Shown here: positions 7,476 to 15,714 of the stretch, piece after piece
Numbering within the stretch: the stretch's first letter is position 1
How the letters are laid out: each line of letters starts with the position of its first letter
DNA from: Acidaminococcus massiliensis
GTDB lineage: Bacteria; Bacillota; Negativicutes; Acidaminococcales; Acidaminococcaceae
NCBI RefSeq assembly: GCF_900095825.1
Contig: NZ_LT608315.1
Coordinates: 262,318 to 326,317, forward strand
Direction of reading: 5' to 3'
DNA: 64,000 nt
Notes under the pieces: generated by a model
The model's database searches: none
What the model saw: only the letters and a program-made list of their open reading frames with translations
What the model was told of the DNA's origin: nothing
Translations under genes and position numbers: made by a program

Positions 7476-8603
7476 TTAATTTAAATTATGCCTGAATTGA
7501 TACCCGGCGAAGGACAAGGTTGCCAGGGCGATGATCAGCATGGGGAAAAAGTCATACCCCAAGGACCAGAATCCGGTCCCCTGGAAATAAATCCGCCGGA
7601 AGGCATCCAGGGCAAACCGGAGAGGATTGGCGTAAGTCAGCACCTGCAGGGCTTCCGGCATGTTCCGGATAGGGGTGAACAGCCCGGACAGGATCCCGTT
7701 GGGCACCAGATACAGGGAAGTGTACACCTGGACCTGCTGCATGTTCTGGCAGTTGGCGGAAATGGCCAGCCCCACCCCGGCGGAAGCCAGGAAAAACAGC
7801 AGCATGGCGAAATACAAGGTCAGGAGATTCCCGGTAAAAGGCACCTGGAACCAGAGGGTCCCGATCAGCAGCAGGGTGGTCCCTTCAATGAGTCCCACCA
7901 CCACCGGGGCAAAGGCTTTGCCGATGAGGATCACCACCGGAGACGCCGGAGTCACCAGCAGCTGTTCAAAAGTCCCCTCTTCCCGTTCCCGGGCCACGGA
8001 CAGCCCCGACAGGAGCACCACCTGGATGAAGCACATGATACCCAAAATCCCGGGACTGAAGAACCAGCGGGTCAGCTGGTTGGGGTTGAACCAGGTCCGC
8101 ACCTGGAGACTGATCGGCGGTTCCCGTCCCGCCTGTTCCAGCATCCATTCACTGATGATCCGGCTGGTGTAAGCGGTGGCCAGGCTGGAAGTCATGGTGT
8201 ACCGGCCATCGGTGATCAGCTGGACGGGGGAGTTCTGCCCCTGTTCCAATTTGTCCACAAAGTCTTCCGGGATCACCACCACCAGCATGGCTTTTTCCGT
8301 GTTGATGGGATCGGCGATTTCCCCTTCATTACGGAGGGTGGCCACCCGGTGGTAAAAATCCGTCCCATCCAGATGAGCCGCCAGGGAAACCGAAGCCTTG
8401 GTATGGCTTTTGTCCAACAGGGCATAAGTGATGTTTTCCAGGTTGAAGTTGGCCGCATAGCCGAACAGGAATCCCATCAGGATGGGGGGAATCAGCAGCA
8501 CCCGCCGGAACCGGGGATCCTTGAAGGTTCCCAGCATTTCCTTCCAGCACATGTACCAGACCTGCCGGCAGAAGATCTCTTTCCATTTTCCCAGGTCCAT
8601 CAT
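7476..8603 (-). CDS. ABC-2 type transporter permease (YbhR-like), first pair
   Basis: A 375-residue inner-membrane permease with one N-terminal helix (about 30-50), a periplasmic domain and a C-terminal multi-helix domain carrying VAREREEGTFEQLLVTP. Together with 8600-9709 it would form the membrane channel for the double ATPase encoded just upstream. The start ATG at 8603 overlaps the TGA of the preceding gene (ATGA), with AAGGTGG before it; a second ATG follows at 8600. Substrate is unknown; the family exports drugs, bile salts and other amphipathic compounds. Confidence 0.9.
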   Translation of the reverse strand: MMDLGKWKEIFCRQVWYMCWKEMLGTFKDPRFRRVLLIPPILMGFLFGYAANFNLENITYALLDKSHTKASVSLAAHLDGTDFYHRVATLRNEGEIADPINTEKAMLVVVIPEDFVDKLEQGQNSPVQLITDGRYTMTSSLATAYTSRIISEWMLEQAGREPPISLQVRTWFNPNQLTRWFFSPGILGIMCFIQVVLLSGLSVAREREEGTFEQLLVTPASPVVILIGKAFAPVVVGLIEGTTLLLIGTLWFQVPFTGNLLTLYFAMLLFFLASAGVGLAISANCQNMQQVQVYTSLYLVPNGILSGLFTPIRNMPEALQVLTYANPLRFALDAFRRIYFQGTGFWSLGYDFFPMLIIALATLSFAGYQFRHNLN

Positions 8604-9709
8604 CCCACCTTCTTTCGGGTAATTGAAAAGGCGATGCCCACAAAGCCCAGGGCATACAGACTCAGGAGCGCCCCATTTTCCAAGGTCAGGTTCCAGATAT
8701 TGCCGGCCAGGAACAGGGACTTCAGACAGATCAAATAGTGGCTGAAAGGCAGGATCTGCCCCACCCACTGGACGATCTGGGGGGTGCTCCGCAGGTCGAA
8801 CACATAGCCGGAGAGCATCAGGCAGGGCATCATGGTCACGGTCAGGCCAATCTGGCAGGCCAGGAACTGGCTCTTGGTATAGACGGAAATGATCAGTCCA
8901 GCCCCCAGGGCCGCGAATAGGTAGATCACCGACAGGATCACGATCATCCACAGGGACCCGTGGACCGGCACGTGGAACAAATGCCTGGACAGGAAGAAGC
9001 AGATGGCTACCCCGATGCAGGCAATGCCGAAATAGGGGATGATCTTAGAGAGGATCAGTTCCATGGGCCGCACGGGCGTGACGAACAGGGATTCAAAAGT
9101 CCCTCGTTCATACTCCCGGGCCATGATCACAGCGGTAAGCAGCACGCCGATGATGGTAATGGTCAGCATGATCAGACCGGGCATGAAGTACCAGGTACTG
9201 GAGTTGGCATCGTTGTACCAGATCCGGCTTTCCACGGACACCATACCGATGCCCCGGGCATTCAACTGCCGGGTCTCCCAGGCCGCCAAGCCGCTTTCCA
9301 CATAGCCTTGGATGCTCATGGCCGTAGTGGTGTCGATTCCGGACAGCAGCAGCTGGAGCTGAGCATCCCCCTGGTGGAGCCGGGAAGAAAAGTCCGGTGG
9401 CACTCGGAGGATGGCCTCGGTTTCCCGCCGGTTCATCCGGTCCACCGCCGCCTTCATGCTGGTTACATACACCGGATCGAAATATTCAGAACCGTCCAGG
9501 AAACTGACCACATCGTGGGCCGTAGGGGACATGTCCTCCATGACCACAGTGACCCGGGAATGGTACACATCCAGAGAAACCCCGTATCCGTTGATGAACA
9601 CCAGCATCATGGGCATGAGGATCCCCATGAGCAGGCTGCTCCTGTCCCGGATCAGCTCCAGGAATTCCTTGTGGGTCAGCGCCTTCAGGCGCCGGAAAAA
9701 GTCTTTCAT
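8600..9709 (-). CDS. ABC-2 type transporter permease (YbhS-like), first pair
   Basis: A 369-residue permease with the family build: N-terminal helix (about 25-45), periplasmic domain with RVPPDFSSRLHQGD, and C-terminal helices with MAREYERGTFESLFVTP. It overlaps the ATPase gene upstream by 4 bases and the second permease downstream by 4, so this is a tightly coupled operon: channel, adaptor, ATPase, permease, permease. It is paralogous to 5969-7078. Confidence 0.9.
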   Translation of the reverse strand: MKDFFRRLKALTHKEFLELIRDRSSLLMGILMPMMLVFINGYGVSLDVYHSRVTVVMEDMSPTAHDVVSFLDGSEYFDPVYVTSMKAAVDRMNRRETEAILRVPPDFSSRLHQGDAQLQLLLSGIDTTTAMSIQGYVESGLAAWETRQLNARGIGMVSVESRIWYNDANSSTWYFMPGLIMLTITIIGVLLTAVIMAREYERGTFESLFVTPVRPMELILSKIIPYFGIACIGVAICFFLSRHLFHVPVHGSLWMIVILSVIYLFAALGAGLIISVYTKSQFLACQIGLTVTMMPCLMLSGYVFDLRSTPQIVQWVGQILPFSHYLICLKSLFLAGNIWNLTLENGALLSLYALGFVGIAFSITRKKVG

Positions 9710-11457
9710 TGGGCTGCCCCCTCTCCCCTGGCCCGGGACTGGTTCACGATGTCGATGAACATGGCATCCATGTTGGCCCCCGGTTTATGGAGTTTTTCCC
9801 GGATTTCATCGGTGGAACCGATGATCAGCATCTTCCCATGGTCCTGGATCATGATCCGGTCGCAGTACTCGGATTCTTCCATAAAGTGGGTGGTGATGAT
9901 GATGGTGGTCCCTTTGCAGGACAGATCCGTGATTTCCCGCCAGAACATCCGCCGGGCCAGGGGATCGATGCCGCTGGTGGGTTCGTCCAGGAACAGGATC
10001 TCCGGCTCCTGGAGCAGGGCGCAGGCCATGGACAGCCGCTGTTTGTAGCCTCCTGGCAGGTCCCCTGCGTTGTGGGATTCCGTCCCGGTGAGCTGGAATT
10101 CCTCCAGCACCGTGCGGATCCGTTCCTGGAGCTTCTTCCGGGGCAGGCCATACATGCCCCCGTAGAATTGGAGGTTTTCCAGTACGCTGAGCTTGGTGTA
10201 CAGGGCAAATTTCTGGGACACGTAGCCAATCTTGGCCCGGGCTTCCGTCCGGGCGGTCCGCAGGTTCTCCCCGGCCACGCTGAGCTTGCCGCCGGTGGCG
10301 GGGATCAGGCCGCAGAGCATCCGGAAGGTGGTGGTCTTCCCGGCCCCGTTGGGCCCCAGGAGGCCGAACACCTCTCCTTTATGGACCTGGAAGGAGGTAT
10401 GGGAAACCGCAGTGAAATCCCCGAACTTCTTCACCAGGTCCTTCACTTCGATGCTCACTTCATTCTGGGCAGGCCGGGGCGGGATCTTGTCCAGAGGTGC
10501 CAGAGGGATCCGGGTCTTTTCCAGATCCGCCGCCTGGTGGAGCAGGATCATGAACCCATCTTCCAGCCGAGGATCCACTGCCCGGGGTGTCAGGCTCCAC
10601 CGTTCCAGGGTGGGGATGGGCTCCCCAGGCCGAGCGGCAATGTACCGGACGGTACCGCTTTCCGGCACTGCATCGATGATCTGTTCCGTATCATCCAGCA
10701 GGGACCCCTGGAGCACCCGGTAAGGCAGTTCTTCCGGCGGGTCCACTTCGAAGCATTTTCCCGCCGCCACCTGGCTCAGCTCCTGGGGAGTCCCCTCAAA
10801 CAGCATCTGGCCCAAGTTCAGCACATACACATGGTCGCACATGGCCGCTTCGTTCATGTAGGCGGTGCACACAATGACGCTGAGGTTCTCTTCCCGGACC
10901 ATCTGCTTGATGATGATCCACAATTCGTCACGGCTGAGAGGGTCCACACCTACCGTAGGTTCATCCAGGATCAAAAGATCCGGAGAACGGACCAACGTGC
11001 AGGCCAGCCCCAATTTCTGCTTCATGCCCCCGGAAAGCTTCCCTGCCAGCCGTCCGGTAAAGGGCGCCAGCCCGGTCATGTCCAGCAATTTGGCGAAACG
11101 GCCCTTCCGGGTATCCTGGGGAATCCCATGAAGGTCCGCATACAGATTCAAGTTCTCCTGGATGGTCAAATCTTCATAGAGGCCGAATTTCTGGGGCATG
11201 TAGCTGATCCGAGACTGGATTTCCTCCGCCCCGGCCACCGAATCCAGACCCAGTACCTGCAGGCTCCCGCCGGTGGGGTCCATAAGCCCGCAGATCAGCC
11301 GCATGGTGGTGGTCTTTCCCGCTCCGTCGGGACCGATGAGGGCGGTCATTTTCCCCTTTTCCGCCCGGAAGTCGATGCCTTTGAGAGCATGGGTCTTTCC
11401 CTGCTTGTCATCAAAGAGTTTGTCCAGCTTTTCAGCCTGGACCACCCATTCAGTCAT
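9706..11457 (-). CDS. Double ABC ATPase of an ABC-2 efflux system (YbhF-like)
   Basis: A 583-residue protein with two complete nucleotide-binding domains. Domain 1 (about 1-230) has Walker A GPDGAGKTT, signature LSGGMKQKL and Walker B LLILDEPTVG. Domain 2 (about 335-560) has GPNGAGKTT, a variant signature LPGGYKQRL and LFLDEPTSG. The fused arrangement is that of YbhF. It would energise the permeases encoded downstream, and perhaps the second pair too. The gene overlaps the adaptor gene by 8 bases. The signature of domain 2 has P in place of S, seen in other members of this family. Confidence 0.92.
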   Translation of the reverse strand: MTEWVVQAEKLDKLFDDKQGKTHALKGIDFRAEKGKMTALIGPDGAGKTTTMRLICGLMDPTGGSLQVLGLDSVAGAEEIQSRISYMPQKFGLYEDLTIQENLNLYADLHGIPQDTRKGRFAKLLDMTGLAPFTGRLAGKLSGGMKQKLGLACTLVRSPDLLILDEPTVGVDPLSRDELWIIIKQMVREENLSVIVCTAYMNEAAMCDHVYVLNLGQMLFEGTPQELSQVAAGKCFEVDPPEELPYRVLQGSLLDDTEQIIDAVPESGTVRYIAARPGEPIPTLERWSLTPRAVDPRLEDGFMILLHQAADLEKTRIPLAPLDKIPPRPAQNEVSIEVKDLVKKFGDFTAVSHTSFQVHKGEVFGLLGPNGAGKTTTFRMLCGLIPATGGKLSVAGENLRTARTEARAKIGYVSQKFALYTKLSVLENLQFYGGMYGLPRKKLQERIRTVLEEFQLTGTESHNAGDLPGGYKQRLSMACALLQEPEILFLDEPTSGIDPLARRMFWREITDLSCKGTTIIITTHFMEESEYCDRIMIQDHGKMLIIGSTDEIREKLHKPGANMDAMFIDIVNQSRARGEGAAQ

Positions 11458-12490
11458 GGTTCTGCTCCGTATCGATCTTTACGGTGGCGGGCATCCCCAT
11501 CCGCAGTACATTGTCGGAATCGGTCACATAGACCCGGACTTCGTACAGCAGGGAGGTACGCAGCTCCGTGGTCTGGACCGTCTTGGGGGTGAATTCTGCC
11601 GTAGAGGAGATATAGCCGATCTGTCCTTCGATGGGATCCTTGGGATGGCTGTCCGTATAGATCTTTGCCTTCATCCCTTCGTAGATCCGTCCCAGGTCTT
11701 TTTCGCTGACATAGACCCGGACCCATTTCTTTTCATTGAGGGACAGCTTGAACACCGGTTTCTGGGGAGAAGCCATATCCCCCACTTCCAGCAGCCGGGA
11801 CCGGATGACCCCATCTGCCGGAGCCTTGAGTTCCGCCTGGCTCAGCAGGTAATCCACATGTTTGGCATCTTCCTGGAGAGCTTTCAGCTGGGCTTCCCCG
11901 CTGGAAACATCTTCCGCCCGGGGACCGGCCTGGGCTTTTTCATATTCCTGCCGGGCTGCTTCCGCCTGGGCTACCGTCACATCCACCTTGGTCCGGGCCG
12001 CATCCCGGTCCTGTTTGCTGACAGATTTCCCGCCGGAAGAAGCAAAGGCATTCTCCACCCGGGCCAGGTCCTGCCGGGCCTGATCCGCCTGGGCCGCTGC
12101 CTCATCGGCTTTGGCCCGGGCTGCTTCCAGATCTTCTGCCCGGGTGCCGTTGTGGAGTTTGTCCACCACACTCTGTTGGGCGGCGATCTGGGCCTGGAGT
12201 TTGCTCTTCTTGATCTTCAGTTCATCGGTATCCAGCCGGGCCAGTACCTGGCCTTTGTTCACCTTGTCTCCTTCTTCCACCAGCTCTTCCGCAATCCGAT
12301 CGCTTTCCCGGAAAGCAACGGATACTTCCCGGACATCCACGTTCCCGTAAAGAGTCAGTTCCCGAGCCGCCTTCTGCACCTGATACCGATGATATCCATA
12401 GGAACCGCCGCCAATGATCAGGGCAGCCGCTGCCACCAAGGCTGCCAATTTCTTTTTGTCCTGTAAAAGGTTTTCCCAAAATGCCATCAT
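11450..12490 (-). CDS. HlyD-family periplasmic adaptor (YbhG-like)
   Basis: A 346-residue membrane fusion protein. An N-terminal helix (about 13-32) anchors it. A lipoyl half-motif (LYGNVDVREVSVAF), a long Ala/Gln/Glu-rich coiled-coil hairpin (about 85-205) and the returning lipoyl half (ELKAPADGVIRSRLLEVGD) follow, then beta-barrel segments (WVRVYVSEKDLG). It would link the inner-membrane ABC permeases to the outer-membrane channel encoded just upstream. The ATG at 12490 overlaps the TGA of that gene. Confidence 0.9.
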   Translation of the reverse strand: MMAFWENLLQDKKKLAALVAAAALIIGGGSYGYHRYQVQKAARELTLYGNVDVREVSVAFRESDRIAEELVEEGDKVNKGQVLARLDTDELKIKKSKLQAQIAAQQSVVDKLHNGTRAEDLEAARAKADEAAAQADQARQDLARVENAFASSGGKSVSKQDRDAARTKVDVTVAQAEAARQEYEKAQAGPRAEDVSSGEAQLKALQEDAKHVDYLLSQAELKAPADGVIRSRLLEVGDMASPQKPVFKLSLNEKKWVRVYVSEKDLGRIYEGMKAKIYTDSHPKDPIEGQIGYISSTAEFTPKTVQTTELRTSLLYEVRVYVTDSDNVLRMGMPATVKIDTEQNHD

Positions 12491-14016
12491 TTATCCTTCC
12501 CTTCTGCCCTGCTGATTTCCGCTTGTTCCCCATCGGACAGTGGCTGCCAGCCGCCGCCCAGGGCTTTGTACAGATGGATCAGGTCCGCCAGTTCCTGGCC
12601 TCGGCTGCGGTTTTCCTGCCGTTTCATAGTAAGCAGGGTCCGTTCGCTGTCCAATACCGGCTGGTAATCACTGAGTCCCGCCTGGAACCGATTTTCCGCC
12701 AGGTCGAAAGCTCCCTGGGCATTGTCCACCCCGGCAGTGAGCTTCTCTTTCCGTTCCTTTTCCTGGACGATGCCAGTCATGGCGTCCTGGACTTCTCCCG
12801 CTGCCTTTAATACCGTATTTTCATACTGCGCTTGGTATTCCTTGGCCCGGGCATCCTGCAGCTTCACATTCTGCCGCAGCTGTCCCCCGTGGAACAGGGG
12901 GAAGGTAAAGGAGGGAGCAATGGCGAAGGAATGGGCGCCGGAGCCGAACAGGTTCCCACCGCCCAGAGTAATGAGCCCTAAGAACCCGTCCAGGGTGAAC
13001 CGGGGCTTCAGTTCTGCCCGCGCCTCTTTGGTCCGGGCGATCTGGGCTTCCAGCCGCTCTTCTGCTGCCCGGATATCCGGCCGCTGGCGCATCAAGTTGG
13101 CGGGAATGGCATGATACAGTTCCGGATCGATTTCCGGCAGATCTTCCGGATCCAGCAGATTATTGAGTTGGCCCGGTTCCGTTCCCGTCAGGATGGACAG
13201 CCGGGTGAGAGTTTCCTGGATGGACTGCCGGGTCCGGGGGATTTCCGCCCGGGTATTCTGTTCCTGGGTCCGCATGGCTTCCAGAGGATAGCCGCTGATC
13301 AGCCCTGCATTGTAATTGGTCTGGAGCAGATCCGCCTTTTCCCCTTCCAGGGCCGCATGCCGTTCCAACAGGTCCAGATCCTGCTGGAGGGTCCGGAGGG
13401 ACACATAGTTGAGGGCCGTCTCTGCGCTGAGGGTGACCCAAGTGCTGTACAGGGCCGCATGCTGGGCCGCCAGGTTATGGGCGGCACTCTGCTTCTTGGC
13501 TTTCAGCCGGCCGAAGAAATCCGGTTCCCAAGAAGCATCGATGCCCAGCCCGGCCACGGAAGAATTCCGGTTGGGCGGGTTGATCAACCCCGGGTAGGGA
13601 CTCATGTCGCTGATTTTGTCGTTGACCCCCTGGGGGGCTTCATACCGTCCATAGGTGCCTCCCAGATTCAGCCAGGGCAGGGCTTCCCCTTTGCTGATGC
13701 CCAACTGGGCCCGTGCCTCTTCTACCCTGGCCTGGGCTGCCTGGAGATCCCGGTTGTTCTTCAAGGACAGTTCGATCAGGGCATCCAGTTTGGGATCCTG
13801 GAAAGTTTTCCACCAGGCTGCCAGCTGTTCCTCGCTGAGACTCGCTTCCGGTACAGCCCGGTCATAAGCCGCCGGATTTTGCTGAGCCAGTTCCGTCCAG
13901 GCAGGCATCTTCACCGTCTTGGGCTGGGGGTTCTTCTTCCCAGCCAGTGCCGGCTGCAGCATCCCCGGCGTCAGGCTCAAAGACAGCCCTATCACCACAG
14001 GTTTCCACCATTTCAT
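12487..14016 (-). CDS. Outer-membrane efflux channel, NodT/TolC family
   Basis: A 509-residue protein with a signal peptide ending about ALAG and two repeats of the outer-membrane efflux fold (long helices rich in Ala/Gln/Glu, for example LQAAQARVEEARAQLGISKG and IRAAEERLEAQIARTKEAR). Unlike many NodT proteins it shows no lipobox cysteine. Start 14016 is preferred over 14022 because AGGAG is spaced correctly only for it. It is the first gene of the efflux operon. It is the only such channel in the window, so the RND pump at 53-57 kb may also use it; that is inference. Confidence 0.88.
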   Translation of the reverse strand: MKWWKPVVIGLSLSLTPGMLQPALAGKKNPQPKTVKMPAWTELAQQNPAAYDRAVPEASLSEEQLAAWWKTFQDPKLDALIELSLKNNRDLQAAQARVEEARAQLGISKGEALPWLNLGGTYGRYEAPQGVNDKISDMSPYPGLINPPNRNSSVAGLGIDASWEPDFFGRLKAKKQSAAHNLAAQHAALYSTWVTLSAETALNYVSLRTLQQDLDLLERHAALEGEKADLLQTNYNAGLISGYPLEAMRTQEQNTRAEIPRTRQSIQETLTRLSILTGTEPGQLNNLLDPEDLPEIDPELYHAIPANLMRQRPDIRAAEERLEAQIARTKEARAELKPRFTLDGFLGLITLGGGNLFGSGAHSFAIAPSFTFPLFHGGQLRQNVKLQDARAKEYQAQYENTVLKAAGEVQDAMTGIVQEKERKEKLTAGVDNAQGAFDLAENRFQAGLSDYQPVLDSERTLLTMKRQENRSRGQELADLIHLYKALGGGWQPLSDGEQAEISRAEGKDK

Positions 14017-14074
14017 GGTCATCTCTCCTATCCGTACCAGTAAAGTAATTATTCGTTTGATTAATTATAGCTTC

Positions 14075-14103
14075 ATTATAGCCCAAAACCCTTCCAGTGG
14101 CAA
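14075..14103 (-). promoter_or_regulatory. Promoter of the ABC efflux operon
   Basis: Minus strand TTGCCA (14098-14103) and TATAAT (14075-14080), 17 bp apart. A TTTGATTAATTAT element lies just downstream (14056-14068), a possible operator. Confidence 0.65.
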
Positions 14104-14116
14104 GATAAAAAAATGG

Positions 14117-14145
14117 TTGCACAAACCGATGAGATTTGTTATACT
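14117..14145 (+). promoter_or_regulatory. Promoter of the DUF3793-flavodoxin operon
   Basis: TTGCAC (14117-14122) and TATACT (14140-14145), 17 bp apart. The expected start near 14152 adjoins the palindrome at 14153. Confidence 0.75.
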
Positions 14146-14152
14146 GCTTTTA

Positions 14153-14168
14153 GTTAGTAATTGCTAAC
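14153..14168 (+). promoter_or_regulatory. Fur-like palindrome before the flavodoxin operon
   Basis: GTTAG-N6-CTAAC at the predicted transcription start. A close copy (GTTAG-N6-CTAAT) precedes exbB at 31639-31654. A further TTAGCTAA palindrome lies at 14226-14233. Flavodoxin and TonB-linked uptake are classic iron-starvation genes, so binding by a Fur-type regulator is inferred. Confidence 0.55.
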
Positions 14169-14255
14169 CATATTGGCTTGTATTTTTCTATATACAGCCT
14201 TTTTTTCTTTGGTTTTCAATTAGTTTTAGCTAACTTACTTCAAGGAGGCTCCACC

Positions 14256-14819
14256 ATGACCATCACCCTGGAAACCGAACTGGTACGCCAGTGCGCGCCT
14301 ACCTTGGCCGGCCTTAAAGCCGCCAGCCTGTTCCGCTTCGTTTTCCGTCCTGGAGACAGTCCCTTTGCCCAAATCGCAGAGATCCGGCGCAGCCTGGAAC
14401 CCAAAGAAATCCGCCTGGAAGTGCTCAGTTACGACTGTATCCGGCAGAGTGCCCTCCTGTATGTATACCGCCCCCACCGGCTCAGCATCCTTCTCCAGGA
14501 TCCGGAAAGCTGTTCCTTCCTAAAACGCCAGGGCTATGAGGGCTCCACCTGTCAGGAGATTTTGGATCAGATGGCCCTGCGCCTGGCACGGAGAGACCCC
14601 TTTCCCCACGAAATCGGCATCCTGCTGGACTATCCTCTGGAAGATGTGAAAGCCTATATGGCCTCCCCCCGGGACAAAGGTGTTTGTTCCGGGTGCTGGA
14701 AGGCCTATGGAAACCGGGAACGGGCCGCCTGTTATTTTGCCAAATGCCAGAAATGCACCCGGATCTACTGGCGCTGCTACTGCGCCGGGACTCCCCTGAG
14801 CAGGCTGGCAGTGGCTTAA
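14256..14819 (+). CDS. DUF3793 family protein
   Basis: A 187-residue soluble protein of the DUF3793 family, which is often found beside flavodoxin genes. Family features seen are the GILLDYPLEDVKAYM segment, the WKAYGN motif and a Cys-rich end with Cys at the CSGCW, CYFAKCQKC and RCYC positions, which could bind metal. Function is unknown; a role in iron or redox homeostasis is inferred from the neighbour and the Fur-like site. The start at 14256 has AAGGAGG nine bases upstream. It is followed by flavodoxin after 47 bases. Confidence 0.8.
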   Translation: MTITLETELVRQCAPTLAGLKAASLFRFVFRPGDSPFAQIAEIRRSLEPKEIRLEVLSYDCIRQSALLYVYRPHRLSILLQDPESCSFLKRQGYEGSTCQEILDQMALRLARRDPFPHEIGILLDYPLEDVKAYMASPRDKGVCSGCWKAYGNRERAACYFAKCQKCTRIYWRCYCAGTPLSRLAVA

Positions 14820-14866
14820 ATAAAAAGTTTGTCAGCCGGACTGACCGGCGGAAAGGATGGATTACA

Positions 14867-15289
14867 ATGAGCAAAATCGCAGTGGTATTCTGGAGCGGGA
14901 CCGGCAACACGGAAGCTATGGCCAAAGCCGTGGAAGATGGAGCCAAAGGGAAAGGGGCTGAAGTGGTGGAATATAATGCTTCCGCCTTTTCTGCCGGCGA
15001 AGTGGACAATTTCGACGCCATCGCCTTCGGCTGCCCGGCCATGGGAGCGGAAGTCCTGGAAGAAGGAGAATTCCAGCCCATGTGGGATGATGTGAAAGGC
15101 AGCCTGAAAGGGAAAAAGATTGCCCTGTTCGGTTCTTATGGCTGGGGCAGCGGAGAATGGATGGACAACTGGAAGGCGGAAGCCGAAGGGGAAGGAGTCG
15201 TCCTGGCCGCCGATCCGGTCATGGCCAACAATGCTCCGGATGATGCAGCTCTGGCCCAATGCAAAGCGCTGGGAGAAGCATTGGCGTAA
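14867..15289 (+). CDS. fldA: Flavodoxin
   Basis: A 140-residue short-chain flavodoxin. The phosphate-binding loop SGTGNTEAMA (about residues 10-19), the 50s-loop FGCPAMGAEVLEE (about 53-65) and the 90s-loop FGSYGWGSGEWMD (about 86-98) are all present for FMN binding. It carries electrons in place of ferredoxin, typically when iron is short, which agrees with the Fur-like palindrome before the operon. Length matches clostridial flavodoxins. GAAAGGATGG precedes the start. It ends before a strong hairpin. Confidence 0.93.
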   Translation: MSKIAVVFWSGTGNTEAMAKAVEDGAKGKGAEVVEYNASAFSAGEVDNFDAIAFGCPAMGAEVLEEGEFQPMWDDVKGSLKGKKIALFGSYGWGSGEWMDNWKAEAEGEGVVLAADPVMANNAPDDAALAQCKALGEALA

Positions 15290-15304
15290 AAGAAAACTGG
15301 ATCA

Positions 15305-15347
15305 GGGGCTGCTGCGCGTATGTGATTTCCATACGTGCAGCAGCCCC
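15305..15347 (+). terminator. Terminator of the flavodoxin operon
   Basis: An 18-bp stem (GGGGCTGCTGC core) with a 7-base loop, followed by TTTGATTT. Same general family as the other GTTGC/GCTGC hairpins of the window. Confidence 0.75.
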
Positions 15348-15385
15348 TTTGATTTGCATGTATATTCTGAATTCCTTAATCCATA

Positions 15386-15414
15386 TTGACAAACTAGGAA
15401 ATAAAAAGTAGAAT
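15386..15414 (+). promoter_or_regulatory. Promoter of the Cys T-box transcript
   Basis: TTGACA (15386-15391), 17-bp spacer, TAGAAT (15409-15414). Transcription would start near 15421. Confidence 0.8.
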
Positions 15415-15420
15415 TGAACC

Positions 15421-15695
15421 AATTTCAAATCCAATCTGTGATGAGGGAAGAGAGTAAGGAAAGGAAACTGGAACAGCGAGCCCGGAGAGTGGAAGCGGGT
15501 GCAGCGTACTTTCCCCAAGTGCATTCCGGAACAGGCAAGGCTGAATCCAGTAGGCCTTCCGGGTACGCCCGTTACAGCGTTCAGAGTAATCCTTTACTCT
15601 CAAAGGCCAAGGCGGTGACGCCTTGGTGAAATTGGGTGGAACACGGTCAAATCGTCCCATGTGCACAATAAGCACAGGGGACGATTTTTTTATTT
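15421..15695 (+). promoter_or_regulatory. T-box leader with apparent cysteine (UGC) specifier
   Basis: The T-box core is GGGTGGAACACGG (15634-15646), followed by a terminator hairpin at 15650-15686 and a T run. Stem I shows the AGTA motif (15453-15456), an AGCGAG bulge (15475 region) and on the 3' side AAGTGCATTCCGGAAC. Aligning this with the known glycine leader (GAAAGGCATTC) puts TGC (15520-15522) plus the following A at the specifier, i.e. tRNA-Cys. No ATG fits the position, so a methionine leader is not supported although the genes downstream resemble MetNIQ. Confidence 0.82.
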
Positions 15696-15714
15696 GGCTT
15701 ACTAGGAGGCTGCC

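Noticed and set aside
8604-8951. N-terminal extension of the permease at 7476-8603
   Set aside because: The longer frame lies inside the upstream permease gene and has no hydrophobic or family sequence; the ATGA overlap with AAGGTGG marks the true start.
9709-11592. A 627-codon open frame on the plus strand opposite the double ATPase
   Set aside because: It mirrors the ATPase gene frame, has no recognisable domain and no ribosome binding site; the opposite strand carries full Walker and signature motifs.
15421-15695. SAM riboswitch or methionine T-box before the MetNIQ-type genes
   Set aside because: No SAM riboswitch core is seen, and no ATG lies at the T-box specifier position; TGC aligns with the specifier of known leaders.
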